Positions 7,943 to 17,034 of a DNA stretch of 58,927 nt are shown here, in pieces. Location of the stretch: NCBI GenBank assembly GCA_021107435.1, contig JAIOSV010000017.1:1-58927 (forward strand). Direction: 5' to 3'. A model generated the notes under the pieces. That model was not told the DNA's origin and ran no database searches. It worked only from the letters and a program-made list of their open reading frames with translations. Within the stretch, counting starts at the first letter, position 1. The number at the start of each line of letters is the position of its first letter. The position numbers were made by a program, and so were the translations under genes. Source of the DNA: Candidatus Sabulitectum sp. Its GTDB lineage: Bacteria > Fermentibacterota > Fermentibacteria > Fermentibacterales > JCC-6.

Positions 7943-9146
7943 CAAACTTTGCCAGTCTTCCTGCTGCGGCAAGAAGAAGAGACATCAGTTCGTGTCCCTG
8001 GAATGTTCCCAGGGCACCGGATGCAGCCTCTCTCTCTGTAAACCGTGTACTCCAGCCTGTTCTCTGCGGTCCACCATAGATCAGAACAGGCACGGGATGC
8101 CAGCTGTGAAGCTTCATGGGACATGGAGTTGAGTGGTCACCGGTTATGCAGATCACATCAAAACCACATTCCAGAAGTCCTGGAATCGCGCTGTCAAATT
8201 TTTCTATTTCAGTTGCTTTTCTTTCATGATCGCCATCTTCACCGGAGCTGTCCGTGTATTTATGATGAAGAAATACGAAGTCTTTACCGTCCTTCACAGC
8301 GTTTTTCGCCGCCTTGATTTCACCGGAAAGGTCTGCCGGTTCGGATTGATACTGTTCCATTCCAGCAAGTGACGCCACTCCTCTGTACATAGGGTAAAGG
8401 GCTACAGCAGCAGGATTAAGCTTAAAACGATCTTTCAGTGTTGGAAGATCCTCATGGAGGGCAAAACCTCTGAGGAGCAATCCGTTAGCAGGAGTTTTAT
8501 CCCTCAGGATTACTGAGGCCTTGCTGATAAACTCGGCAACTACCTCAACAGCACGCTCTGCTCCTGAAGCTGTTGCGATAACAGCCAGCGGTTTTTCTCC
8601 AACCAGACCGGGATCTGTATCGTGAATGCTTTCAGAGAGACCCGGTCCCCGGAAGATAACACAGGCTCTATGCTCTTTAACCGGCTCAACGAAAACTTCA
8701 ACTCCGGGAATTGTTATGGGCTTGAGAGCCTCTACAAGCTCGGTGCACAACTCTGTTGATATTCTGCCTGCTCTTCTGTCCAGAATTACACCTGCATCAT
8801 CCAGAGTGCAGAAGTTGATTCTTGCCGCGAGATCTCCATGCTGCAGTTTGAAGCCTATACCAAGAGCGGCAAGAGCACCTCTTCCAACAAGATACTTGAC
8901 CGGATCATATCCGAAAAGAGCCAGATGGCCGGGGCCGCTGCCCGGGGTAATACCTCTGCCCACAGGCAACTGCTGCCCCAGTGCTCCGCTCTGTGTAAGT
9001 TTGTCTAGATTGGGAGTTTTTGCTTTCTCCAGTGGAGTAAGCCCGCCGAATTCCGGAATGGGGATATCCCCAACTCCATCCATTACTGCAAGAAGAATGC
9101 TTCCGCCGTGATCAAGGGAAAGCCGGGACACCAAATCTGTTGCCAT
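7935..9146 (-). CDS. apgM: 2,3-bisphosphoglycerate-independent phosphoglycerate mutase, archaeal type
   Basis: 403 residues of the ApgM branch of the alkaline-phosphatase superfamily, interconverting 3- and 2-phosphoglycerate in glycolysis. Evidence: the metal motif VMDGVGD (20-26), PLEKAKTPNLD, the PGSGPGHLALFGYDP nucleophile region, VFLHHKYTDSSGEDGD, and ITGDHSTPC near the C-terminus. This is the roughly 400-residue archaeal form, not the 510-residue GpmI. It starts directly after purM with no gap. Confidence 0.95.
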   Translation of the reverse strand: MATDLVSRLSLDHGGSILLAVMDGVGDIPIPEFGGLTPLEKAKTPNLDKLTQSGALGQQLPVGRGITPGSGPGHLALFGYDPVKYLVGRGALAALGIGFKLQHGDLAARINFCTLDDAGVILDRRAGRISTELCTELVEALKPITIPGVEVFVEPVKEHRACVIFRGPGLSESIHDTDPGLVGEKPLAVIATASGAERAVEVVAEFISKASVILRDKTPANGLLLRGFALHEDLPTLKDRFKLNPAAVALYPMYRGVASLAGMEQYQSEPADLSGEIKAAKNAVKDGKDFVFLHHKYTDSSGEDGDHERKATEIEKFDSAIPGLLECGFDVICITGDHSTPCPMKLHSWHPVPVLIYGGPQRTGWSTRFTEREAASGALGTFQGHELMSLLLAAAGRLAKFGA

Positions 9147-10181
9147 CTAGGCTCCTTCCCCATGGTATTCTATTGAGTTTCCGCTGATTATCTCGCCCGC
9201 TTCGAATGGCTCTTCGCCAGCCTGCCGGAGCAAGTCTGTTACCTTTTCCGGTTGGGAAGTGACAATAAGAAAACCCGCGCCCAGGTTGAATGCCCTGCGC
9301 ATTTCCCTCTCCGGAATGCTACCAAGTTCCTTAATGAGCTTGAAAATTGGCGGAACATCCCAGCACGGGGTAATCATGGCACCGCAACCCTCCGGCAGAA
9401 TTCTTATGAGGTTGCCTGGAACGCCACCACCTGTGATGTGTGCCATGCCGGTAACAAGCTCCTGATCAAGAAGAAGCTTCATTTGATTAAGATAACTGCG
9501 ATGCACCTTCAGCAGCGCCTCGCCAACAGTGTCCTCCCCGAGAAGCGAATGGTGATCTGATACAGTAAGACCCGCCTTCTCAAAGAGAACTGCCCGGGCG
9601 AGAGAAAAGCCGTTTGTGTGCAACCCGCTTGAAGCAAGACCTATGATACTGTGTCCGGGAACAACAGCGGAACCGTCAATGATCCGGTTTTTGTCAACAG
9701 AGCCAACAATGGTTCCCGCGACATCATAGTCTCCGGTATTGTAAAATCCCGGCATCTCGGCGGTTTCACCGCCAAGAAGAGCACATCCGTTATCAGAGCA
9801 TGCCTTCGCGAGACCGGTTACTATCTCTGCTGCAACCACTGCGTCAAGTTTGCCGCAGGCAATGTAATCCAGAAAGAAAAGCGGGTGGGCTCCCTGCACA
9901 AGAATATCGTTTACGCAATGATTCACAAGGTCGCGGCCGACTGTGGAGTAATCTTCCATCAGGGACGCGACCTTCAGCTTTGTGCCCACACCGTCCATAC
10001 TGGCAACAAGAACAGGCTCTGCCATACCGGAAAAGTCAGCCCTGAACAGACCACCAAAGTGACCCAGCTCTGAAAGAACACTCTCGTTGAAGGTTTTCTT
10101 TACTTCTCTCTTCATCAGATCCACAGCCCTGAGACCTTCATCGATATTGACTCCGCTGTTCCTGTAGTCTATTCCAGTCAT
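9147..10181 (-). CDS. purM: Phosphoribosylformylglycinamidine cyclo-ligase (AIR synthetase)
   Basis: 344 residues, the usual family length. It performs the ATP-driven ring closure to aminoimidazole ribotide in purine synthesis. Seen: MDGVGTKL near residue 65, the DYIACG stretch, LLGGETAEMPG, LASSGLHTNGFSLAR, and HITGGGVPGNLIRILP. It overlaps the upstream PfkB kinase gene by 4 bases (ATGA) and abuts apgM. The only purine gene of the run. Confidence 0.97.
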   Translation of the reverse strand: MTGIDYRNSGVNIDEGLRAVDLMKREVKKTFNESVLSELGHFGGLFRADFSGMAEPVLVASMDGVGTKLKVASLMEDYSTVGRDLVNHCVNDILVQGAHPLFFLDYIACGKLDAVVAAEIVTGLAKACSDNGCALLGGETAEMPGFYNTGDYDVAGTIVGSVDKNRIIDGSAVVPGHSIIGLASSGLHTNGFSLARAVLFEKAGLTVSDHHSLLGEDTVGEALLKVHRSYLNQMKLLLDQELVTGMAHITGGGVPGNLIRILPEGCGAMITPCWDVPPIFKLIKELGSIPEREMRRAFNLGAGFLIVTSQPEKVTDLLRQAGEEPFEAGEIISGNSIEYHGEGA

Positions 10182-11095
10182 TCTTTTACCCTGTCAAGCT
10201 GGTTTGTGGAAAGGTAAAAACCAAGTCTCTCATCAATTTCAGATTTACTTAAATTGCGGAGAGCCTCAACGCCAAAACCGCTGATGGCAAAACTTGCCGT
10301 GACTGAACCGTAGCAGAGACCACGAGTAATGTTCTTGAAGGTAAGCTCACCCCCCACTCCTGCCAGGAATCCAAGCATTCCGGCAGCAAAACTGTCGCCG
10401 GCTCCAGTGGGATCAATAACCTTCTTCACCGGGCATGCGGGCAGCAGAAACGGTTGCGATCCGCCGAGAACCATAACGCCGCTTGCGCCGAGTTTGATAA
10501 CCAAAAACCGCGGACCCCGTTTCAGAATGTATCTGCCTGCTCTGAAAAGATCGTTTGATCCTGATATCTGTCTGGCCTCAGAAGCATTTACAAATAGAAG
10601 ATCAACCTTTTTGATTGCCTTGAGAACAACATCCTTCTTGTGCTCTATCCAAAGATTCATGGTGTCCATGGCAATCCAGGCAGGGTTCTCCACCTGATCA
10701 AGAACCTGCAACTGAAGATCCGGGTCGATATTGGCAAGAAAGACATAGGGGGTCTTCCGGTAATTGTCAGGAAGAACCGGCTTAAAACTTGCAAAAACAC
10801 CAAGCTCGGTTCTTATTGTTCTGGCATCACCGAAATCCGGGCCGTAAACTCCCTCCCACCGGAATGTGGGTCCTCTGCCTATGGTCAATCCCTGAATATC
10901 CACGTTTCTTTCCTGAAGGAATTTTCTTTCCCTGCTGGGAAAATCAGGTCCAACGACACCGACTATGCGAACTCCGGCAAGTTGTCCCGCGGCGAGACCG
11001 AAGTAAACTGCGGAGCCTCCCAGAGTATCTTCGACTTTCCCGGCGGGAGTAGTAAGGGTATCAAGAGCTACTGAACCAACTACAAGAACAGACAT
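10178..11095 (-). CDS. PfkB-family sugar/nucleoside kinase
   Basis: 305 residues with both ribokinase-family signatures: the GGSAVYFGL glycine motif near residue 27 and DPTGAGDSFAAG near 230 holding the catalytic Asp. The substrate cannot be set from sequence; its place before purM fits a nucleoside or sugar kinase, but this is only positional. It starts 12 bases after argS and is coupled to purM by a 4-base overlap. Confidence 0.9.
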   Translation of the reverse strand: MSVLVVGSVALDTLTTPAGKVEDTLGGSAVYFGLAAGQLAGVRIVGVVGPDFPSRERKFLQERNVDIQGLTIGRGPTFRWEGVYGPDFGDARTIRTELGVFASFKPVLPDNYRKTPYVFLANIDPDLQLQVLDQVENPAWIAMDTMNLWIEHKKDVVLKAIKKVDLLFVNASEARQISGSNDLFRAGRYILKRGPRFLVIKLGASGVMVLGGSQPFLLPACPVKKVIDPTGAGDSFAAGMLGFLAGVGGELTFKNITRGLCYGSVTASFAISGFGVEALRNLSKSEIDERLGFYLSTNQLDRVKE

Positions 11096-11107
11096 GACTG
11101 TTCCTCT

Positions 11108-12799
11108 CTACATTTTTTCCGGAGCGCGAACTCCAAGAATTTTTAAAAGACCACTCAGTGTACCGCGAACGGCCATGCACAAAGTAAGCCTGGCAGCAGT
11201 TGTTTTATCATCATCCGGGTCAACAACCCTGTGATGCTGATAGAAACCGTGAAAGGCTCTGGCAACTTCAGCCAGAAGATCAGGTATCCTGTGTGGTTCC
11301 AGAGCCGCTGCCGCAGCGGAAACTCTCAAAGGCATTGTCTCCAGAAGCCTCATAAGATCTCTTTCCCTGTCACCGGAAAGAAGGGTCACCAATCCTGCCG
11401 GATCACTGATGAGAAGGGACTCCGGATCGGATATTTTTCTCAGTATTCCAGCGATTCTCGCAAAGGCATACTGAACATAGAACACAGGGTTCTCATCGTT
11501 CTCTGCTCCGGCGGCTTCCAGATCGAAATCCATGTGCGCTTCGGCTCTTCTTGTAAGGAAGATGTAACGTACAACATCAGCGGAACCCACTTCATCAACA
11601 AGGTCACGGAGAGTTACGAAATTACCCGCTCTGGTGGACATTTTGACCTTCTCACCACCTCTGATCAAGGTAACAAACTGATGAAGGATTGTTCGGAGGC
11701 GGCCTGAAACTTCGTCTTTTCCGAGAAGCTCGCCTAAAACTGTTTCCACATCTTTAGAGGTATCTATATGGTCTGAGCCGAAGATGTCCACCATCAAGTC
11801 ATAGCCTCTTCGAAACTTGTTAAGATGGTAGGCAATGTCAGGCATTCTGTATGTGTAGGTGCCGTCTTCCCTCATAATTACTCTGTCTTCAGGACGACCC
11901 ATACCGGACAACTTCAACCATATCTTGCGGGAATCATCATGATCTCTGTAAACCAATTCTTTTTCTCTCAGCAGGTTGATAACTTCCTCAACTGCGTCAG
12001 GAATCAATTCACTCTCTGCAAAATATCTGTCAAATGTAATCCCCAGAAGTTTCAGATCTTCGCTGATAAGAACAAAAGCTCTGTTTGCGGCGTACTCTCT
12101 GAACATATCTTTCTGATCAGGCCATTTAAGAGAATCTCCCTGATTTCTTCTGAGATCCTCAGCCCATGTTTTTATATACCCGCCCCGGTAACCGCCCTCA
12201 GGAATTTCCATGGATACTCCAAGGAAATTCATGTATCTGGCGGCAAGAGATTCCGCCAGCCTTTCCATCTGCCTGCCCGCATCGTTAAAATAGTACTCTC
12301 TCTGGACAGTCCAGCCTGTAGCTTCCAGCAGCCTGGAAACAGCATCACCAAGCACAGCCTGACGGCAATGGCCCACAGTAAGCGGACCTGTTGGATTTGA
12401 GCTGACAAATTCTACAAGAGCTGTCTTCCCCTTACCCGGGGCAGGTATGAACTGTCCGATCCCGCCGGTAGCCACTGCTGCTGTAAACTCTGCCAGGTAC
12501 TCACCGGACAGCGTGATGTTAAGAAAACCGGGGCCGTCAACCGTTACTTTCTCCACCTGAGGAAACTGACTGCTGATGGAGTCTGCCATCACCGCTGCAA
12601 TGTCCCTCGGAGATCTTTTCAGCTTCCCGGCGAGAGGCATTGCAGAACTGCAGGCCAGATCACCGAAAGAAAGGTTCCTGGAAGGAAGAACCTCAACTGA
12701 AGGACTTTCTGTCTGAAACTTCTCAACCAGCGCCATCTGCATGGCTGAGCCCAGGTCAGTTCTAATCTGAAGGGGTGATTTCAAAGGTAAACTCCTCAT
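11108..12799 (-). CDS. argS: Arginyl-tRNA synthetase
   Basis: About 563 residues, a class I synthetase. The N-terminal Add-1 tRNA-binding domain runs to about 90 (with FGDLACSSA), then comes the ATP-binding HIGH variant in SSNPTGPLTVGHCRQ, the FGSDHIDT stretch, KMSTRAGNFVTL as the KMSKS-equivalent, and a helical anticodon-binding domain ending in the usual GVRAPEKM. The start lies inside rsfS in another frame: ATG 12799 is chosen, but TTG 12784 has GAGGAG six bases upstream and may be the true start. Either way it overlaps the rsfS 3' end. Confidence 0.95.
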   Translation of the reverse strand: MRSLPLKSPLQIRTDLGSAMQMALVEKFQTESPSVEVLPSRNLSFGDLACSSAMPLAGKLKRSPRDIAAVMADSISSQFPQVEKVTVDGPGFLNITLSGEYLAEFTAAVATGGIGQFIPAPGKGKTALVEFVSSNPTGPLTVGHCRQAVLGDAVSRLLEATGWTVQREYYFNDAGRQMERLAESLAARYMNFLGVSMEIPEGGYRGGYIKTWAEDLRRNQGDSLKWPDQKDMFREYAANRAFVLISEDLKLLGITFDRYFAESELIPDAVEEVINLLREKELVYRDHDDSRKIWLKLSGMGRPEDRVIMREDGTYTYRMPDIAYHLNKFRRGYDLMVDIFGSDHIDTSKDVETVLGELLGKDEVSGRLRTILHQFVTLIRGGEKVKMSTRAGNFVTLRDLVDEVGSADVVRYIFLTRRAEAHMDFDLEAAGAENDENPVFYVQYAFARIAGILRKISDPESLLISDPAGLVTLLSGDRERDLMRLLETMPLRVSAAAAALEPHRIPDLLAEVARAFHGFYQHHRVVDPDDDKTTAARLTLCMAVRGTLSGLLKILGVRAPEKM

Positions 12800-13172
12800 C
12801 TGCTTCCGATGCTGATTTGTCTTCAAAATTCTTCACGGGAGCATCACTCCAGAGCGACTCGATGTTGTAGTACTTTCTAACATCAGGAAGAAAGATGTGG
12901 ACCACCAGATCAATGAAGTCAAGCAGTATCCAGCTTCCCTCATCGTAACCTTCCTTGTGATGAAGTCTCCACCCCAGATTTCTTGCAGTTCTTTCAACAT
13001 GGTCTGCTATTGCTCTGCTCTGAATTCTGTTGTCAGCTGAAACCATGAGGAAAATATCCATGGTAAGTGGAAACTCTGACATATCCATGGCAAGAACATT
13101 ATGTCCATGACGCTGATGAACAGCATCAACTATCTGTTCAAGTACATCGGGGCTCTCTTTCTCTGTGCTCAA
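12762..13172 (-). CDS. rsfS: Ribosomal silencing factor RsfS
   Basis: 136 residues of the Iojap/DUF143 family, which binds ribosomal protein uL14 and blocks subunit joining in starvation. The pattern VLAMDMSEFPLTMDIFLMVSADN, then IADHVERTARNLG, GSWILLDFIDLVVHIF and RKYYNIESLW is diagnostic. The acidic C-terminal tail (EDKSASEADEEFTFE) is an extension beyond the core. Its 3' end overlaps the start of argS; the gene follows the LytR_C protein gene by 9 bases. Confidence 0.94.
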   Translation of the reverse strand: MSTEKESPDVLEQIVDAVHQRHGHNVLAMDMSEFPLTMDIFLMVSADNRIQSRAIADHVERTARNLGWRLHHKEGYDEGSWILLDFIDLVVHIFLPDVRKYYNIESLWSDAPVKNFEDKSASEADEEFTFEITPSD

Positions 13173-13181
13173 AAAATCCTC

Positions 13182-13703
13182 CTAGTCTCTGTATGGTATA
13201 AAATCAGAGGGATCATCCCGATCCCTTCCCAGAATTATCGTTACATCCACCGGAGCGGTCTGCCCCGGAGGTGGAAGCATCATTACAATGGAAGAATCTC
13301 CCAGGCCAATCACTCCGGCTACTTCCATGGCGGCTGAAAAAGATGTATCGTGAGAAATGATTACGGTTATACTGTAATCCATATCCTCGGCGTTCAGTGG
13401 TGGTCCCGGGGCATAAAAGGCAACATCTCCCCTTCGTGTCTCAAAGAAATTCTGAGCTCGCATGGCTAGATCCGATACCCCCGCCCCGTTCCAGACCTCT
13501 ATTCGAATTGTGTCCGGTGATGGAGTTGAATCGTTAAACTGAAATGCCGGTATCAGCGGCAGCAGAACATGTTCAGTCTGAAACCAGGAAGGCGAATACA
13601 CCACAGCAAGTGTAATCAGACAGCCTGCTGCGAGAGATACAAGCGCAGCGGGAAGCACGCTTCTACTCTTCTTCTTTTTACGCCTGGTGGAAACTTTTCT
13701 CAA
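13182..13703 (-). CDS. Membrane-anchored protein with LytR C-terminal-like domain
   Basis: 173 residues: a very basic cytoplasmic N-terminus (RKVSTRRKKKKSR), one membrane helix at about 17-40, then an extracytoplasmic domain starting IRIEVWNGAGVSDLAMRAQN, the typical opening of LytR_C domains found after LCP proteins and in small proteins next to rsfS. The role is unknown, plausibly cell-envelope. It is spaced 0 bases after the HIT gene and 9 bases before rsfS, the same neighbourhood often seen in other phyla. Confidence 0.8.
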   Translation of the reverse strand: MRKVSTRRKKKKSRSVLPAALVSLAAGCLITLAVVYSPSWFQTEHVLLPLIPAFQFNDSTPSPDTIRIEVWNGAGVSDLAMRAQNFFETRRGDVAFYAPGPPLNAEDMDYSITVIISHDTSFSAAMEVAGVIGLGDSSIVMMLPPPGQTAPVDVTIILGRDRDDPSDFIPYRD

Positions 13704-14201
13704 TTAATTCCCCCCGAAATAAACTGAAAGTTGCTCATAAGCTTTCTCGAGGGACTGGGAAACGATTCTTACTGCACCCACTGTGGTCATGAAGTTGGTG
13801 TCACCACTCCACCTTGGAAGCATATGAATATGAAGATGACCGGGTATCCCCGCTCCTCCGGCAGAGCCGATGTTCCATCCACCGTTCATTCCCTGACATC
13901 TCATTCCCTGTATGAGAGCCTTTTCGGCCTGCACAACAAGCTCCATCATCTCAATTCTTTCTTTTTTCGAAAGGGAGGAAAAATCACTTGCATGGCGAAA
14001 GGGGAGAATCAGCAGGTGACCGTTGATATAGGGATACCTGTTGAGAATAACAAAGGCAAGTTCACCACGATACAGAACCAGATTCTCCCGGTCACTGGAT
14101 GGATTACTTTTACCGACGTTGCAGAAAACACATTCGTCCTTAACATCGTCAGGAGATGTTACATAATCGTATCTCCATGGCGCCCAGAGTCGTTCCGTCA
14201 T
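13704..14201 (-). CDS. HIT-family nucleotide hydrolase/phosphorylase
   Basis: 165 residues. The histidine triad HLHIHMLPRW near residue 127 is intact, with the family's N-terminal LWAPWRYDYV and the metal-binding-type CVFCNVG pair, and the NRYPYINGHLLILPFRH segment. This subgroup acts on dinucleoside polyphosphates (Ap4A phosphorylase-like) or AMP conjugates. It shares one base with the upstream uridylyltransferase-like gene (start/stop contact), so it is co-translated. Confidence 0.93.
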   Translation of the reverse strand: MTERLWAPWRYDYVTSPDDVKDECVFCNVGKSNPSSDRENLVLYRGELAFVILNRYPYINGHLLILPFRHASDFSSLSKKERIEMMELVVQAEKALIQGMRCQGMNGGWNIGSAGGAGIPGHLHIHMLPRWSGDTNFMTTVGAVRIVSQSLEKAYEQLSVYFGGN

Positions 14202-15157
14202 TACTCTACCCCGAGAACTGAATATTCTTCAACAGTCTGTCCAGGCTCAACAACCACACCGTCAATTATTGATCCGTCACCGATCACCGCTCCGGTCCCT
14301 ATCATCGCATCGCCGGAGAGTCTGCTGTTGCGTCCTATCACAGCGCCTTTTCCAATGATAACTGAATCTTCAATCCATACAGAATCAGGATCAGGAATAA
14401 TGACCCCGTACAACAGATGAGATTCCACGACTCTTCTCTTCATCTCCAAGGTACACCTTGCCAGCTGTACCGGATTGTTCACGCCGGCAACCTCCTGCCA
14501 GTGAGGAGTAAAAACCGACAGGGCTTTTCTGCCCATTTCTCCAGCGACAGCCACTGCGTCTGTAAGATAGAACTCGTTCTGAGCATTTGTATTACCGATT
14601 CTTGACAAAACTTCAGAAAGAACAGATCCGTCAAATGCCATAATTCCTGTATTGATTATCCTGCATTCTCTTTCCTCTGGAGTGGCATCTTTCTCCTCAA
14701 CTATTCTGTCAATCCTGCCATCGTCGTCAAGAAGAATTCTTCCGTATCCGGTAACATCAGGCGGAGTGGTTGTCAGAACTGCGAGAGCGGCTTTCTCACC
14801 TCTTCGCGCCTGAAGAAGTTTACTAATAGTTTCCTCTCTCAAAAGTGGAACATCTCCCATAAGAATAACCACTTCATCCGCATTCACTACCTCAGGCAGA
14901 GCACAGCTTACCGCGTGAGCCGTTCCAAGCTGTTCCTCCTGAACTGCCCAGTTCCACCCGTTCTTTTCAAGAACAGGAATAACTTTTTCCCTGCCGTGAC
15001 CTATCACTACAGTAATCTCTGTAACACCTGCCGCTCTGGCAGCAAGAGCTGCTCTTTCAACCATAGATCTGGCAAGAACAGGATGCAGCACTTTGGGCAG
15101 ATCCGATTTCATTCTCTTGCCCATACCTGCGGCAAGAATCACCGCTGCTGTAATCAT
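14201..15157 (-). CDS. GlmU-like UDP-N-acetylglucosamine pyrophosphorylase lacking the acetyltransferase domain
   Basis: 318 residues. The N-terminal 225 are a GlmU-type nucleotidyltransferase: LAAGMGKRMKSDLPKVLHPV, QEEQLGTAHAV, MGDVPLL, INTGIMAF, NAQNEFYLTD and GVNNPVQL. The C-terminus has only about four hexapeptide turns of left-handed beta-helix, where full GlmU (about 455) has ten plus the acetyl-CoA site, so it should activate GlcNAc-1-P (or a related sugar) with UTP but not acetylate. Overlaps panD by 4 bases and contacts the HIT gene. Confidence 0.88.
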   Translation of the reverse strand: MITAAVILAAGMGKRMKSDLPKVLHPVLARSMVERAALAARAAGVTEITVVIGHGREKVIPVLEKNGWNWAVQEEQLGTAHAVSCALPEVVNADEVVILMGDVPLLREETISKLLQARRGEKAALAVLTTTPPDVTGYGRILLDDDGRIDRIVEEKDATPEERECRIINTGIMAFDGSVLSEVLSRIGNTNAQNEFYLTDAVAVAGEMGRKALSVFTPHWQEVAGVNNPVQLARCTLEMKRRVVESHLLYGVIIPDPDSVWIEDSVIIGKGAVIGRNSRLSGDAMIGTGAVIGDGSIIDGVVVEPGQTVEEYSVLGVE

Positions 15158-15513
15158 ATAAGCTTCCTGGGATTGAGATTGGAGTCATCGGCAACAACGA
15201 CGACAGGTGCCGGTGCAGGCTCTGTGGCAGTGTCCAGCCATGCGAACTGCAGGATGATTACCCTGTCGCCCGGATCACAAAGCCTTGCGGCAGCGCCGTT
15301 AATACAAATGATTCCACTTCCCCGCTCTCCCTCAAGAACATAGGTCTCAAACCGGTTCCCGGTGTTAATGTCTGCCACAAGGACCTTCTCGTGCGGTAGA
15401 AGACCGGTCATATCCATCAGATCTCTGTCAATGGTAATGGAACCCACATAGTCCAGTTCAGCCTCGGTAACAACCATTCTGTGCAGCTTGGATTTCAAAA
15501 AACATCTAAGCAA
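15154..15513 (-). CDS. panD: Aspartate 1-decarboxylase
   Basis: 119 residues. It makes beta-alanine for pantothenate. It self-cleaves at the Gly-Ser of YVGSITID (about residue 25) to form the pyruvoyl cofactor; the N-terminal MLRCFLKSKLHR and NGAAARL stretches are conserved. It lies directly after panC (2 bases), so the two genes together give beta-alanine and its ligation to pantoate. panB and panE are not in the window. Confidence 0.97.
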   Translation of the reverse strand: MLRCFLKSKLHRMVVTEAELDYVGSITIDRDLMDMTGLLPHEKVLVADINTGNRFETYVLEGERGSGIICINGAAARLCDPGDRVIILQFAWLDTATEPAPAPVVVVADDSNLNPRKLI

Positions 15514-15515
15514 AT

Positions 15516-16367
15516 CTAAACCTCCGGCTCAATAAGAATATTATCTATTAACCTGGTCTTTCCGGCAAATACAGCAACAACCAGAAGAACCGGGTTCTCT
15601 ATTATTTCAACCCCGAGCATAGTGTCAGGGTCAACTGTTTCAACATACTGCGCGCGAAGCTTCGGTGCATCTTTCAGGGTGTCGAGAAATGCGTTCCTCA
15701 ACAATTCACAGTTCCTTTCACCCGTTTGGAAAAGACTCAGAGCTGCCTCAAGGCCAGTACTTATCAAACAAGCCTGTTTACGCTCATCAGCAGAGAGATA
15801 TTGATTTCGACTGCTCATTGCAAGACCGTCCGGCTCTCTCACAATCGGTGCCGCAACAATATCAATTCCCATTCGAAGATCAGACACCATCTGCCTGATA
15901 ACCGCCAGCTGCTGAGCGTCTTTCATTCCAAAAACCGCCAGATCCGGTTTAATGATACCGAACAGAACTGCGCAGACAGTAGTTACGCCATTAAAATGCC
16001 CTGGTCTGACTGAGCCGCAAAGTCCTTCACTTATTCCGGTAACGTACACCCCGGTAGAAAAATCTTCCGGATACACCACATCAACCCGGGGAGTAAATAC
16101 TGCCGAAACATCAAGCTCTTCAAGCAGCCTGCAGTCTTCCTCAAGAGCCACGGGGTACCTGTCAAGATCCTCATCCGGTCCGAACTGGGTCGGGTTTACA
16201 AAAATACTCACAACAACCCGGGCTGAAGAAGCTGCAGCGATCTCCACAAGACTTAAATGGCCCTTGTGAAAGGCACCCATGGTAGGAACAAAGCCCACAG
16301 TGAGCCCATCTTTCCGCCACCCGGCACAGATGTCTGAGATCCGCTGCTCACTGTCAGTTACTATCAA
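15516..16367 (-). CDS. panC: Pantothenate synthetase
   Basis: 283 residues, the standard length. It joins pantoate and beta-alanine using ATP. Signature: FVPTMGAFHKGHLSLV (HIGH-type site), SIFVNPTQFGPDEDL, FNGVTTVCAVLF, FGMKDAQQLAVI and VREPDGLAMSSRNQYLS. Its start overlaps the stop of the deoxynucleoside kinase gene by 4 bases; panD follows after 2 bases. Confidence 0.97.
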   Translation of the reverse strand: MIVTDSEQRISDICAGWRKDGLTVGFVPTMGAFHKGHLSLVEIAAASSARVVVSIFVNPTQFGPDEDLDRYPVALEEDCRLLEELDVSAVFTPRVDVVYPEDFSTGVYVTGISEGLCGSVRPGHFNGVTTVCAVLFGIIKPDLAVFGMKDAQQLAVIRQMVSDLRMGIDIVAAPIVREPDGLAMSSRNQYLSADERKQACLISTGLEAALSLFQTGERNCELLRNAFLDTLKDAPKLRAQYVETVDPDTMLGVEIIENPVLLVVAVFAGKTRLIDNILIEPEV

Positions 16368-17017
16368 ATCAGCAATCCTCTGTTCGGCAAAGGGTTATAA
16401 CCCTGTATGCCGCCGGGGTGAGTCTCAATAGCCCCAATCAACCCCTTGAAAGAGTTCTCGTCACTGAGGAAATCAACGAAATCCGTGTTCACGACGAGAA
16501 CAGGATACTGTCTGTCCCTTAGAAACCAGCTGTTGTAGGAGTCAACAAGCTCTTCAAGCCATGTTCTGTCCATGTCCCGTTCAAAGTCTCTTCCAAATCT
16601 ATTGATCCTGTCAAGCAGAACTCCTGTGGAAGCCTGCAGATACACAACAAGATCAGGAGAGGGCACTCCGGGTTCAAGCTGATCCATCAGCCGCCGGTAG
16701 AGAATAAGATCCTCAGGTTCCAGGCTTATCCTGGCAAATATCATCCCCCTGCCGAACAGAAAATCTGAAATTAGATACCTGGCAAACAGATCAGGATGGA
16801 CAAGCCTGGTCTGCTGGATATACCTTGCGAGCAGGAACGAAACCTGAGCTTGAAATCCATACTTCTTCCTGTTGCTGTAAAACAGTTTAAGGAAGGGATT
16901 CTCTCCGGTCTCTTCCAGTATCGCTCTACCCTCAAACCTTGTAGCGAGCTTCCTGGCGAGGTTTGTTTTCCCCACCCCGACCGGGCCTTCTACAACAAGA
17001 TACCTTGCACTTTTCAA
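16364..17017 (-). CDS. Deoxynucleoside kinase
   Basis: 217 residues of the dNK family (deoxyadenosine/deoxyguanosine kinase type). P-loop GPVGVGKTNLARKL at 12-25, then EETGENPFLKLFY, the QAQVSFLLARYIQQ segment, the DFLFGRGMIFA stretch corresponding to the DRS-type motif, and the lid RFGRDFERDMD. It phosphorylates salvaged deoxynucleosides. It lies 17 bases after folK and overlaps panC by 4 bases, a common dNK-panC/folK arrangement in Bacteroidetes-like genomes. Confidence 0.92.
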   Translation of the reverse strand: MKSARYLVVEGPVGVGKTNLARKLATRFEGRAILEETGENPFLKLFYSNRKKYGFQAQVSFLLARYIQQTRLVHPDLFARYLISDFLFGRGMIFARISLEPEDLILYRRLMDQLEPGVPSPDLVVYLQASTGVLLDRINRFGRDFERDMDRTWLEELVDSYNSWFLRDRQYPVLVVNTDFVDFLSDENSFKGLIGAIETHPGGIQGYNPLPNRGLLI

Positions 17018-17034
17018 ACTGGTGCTGCTCCCTG

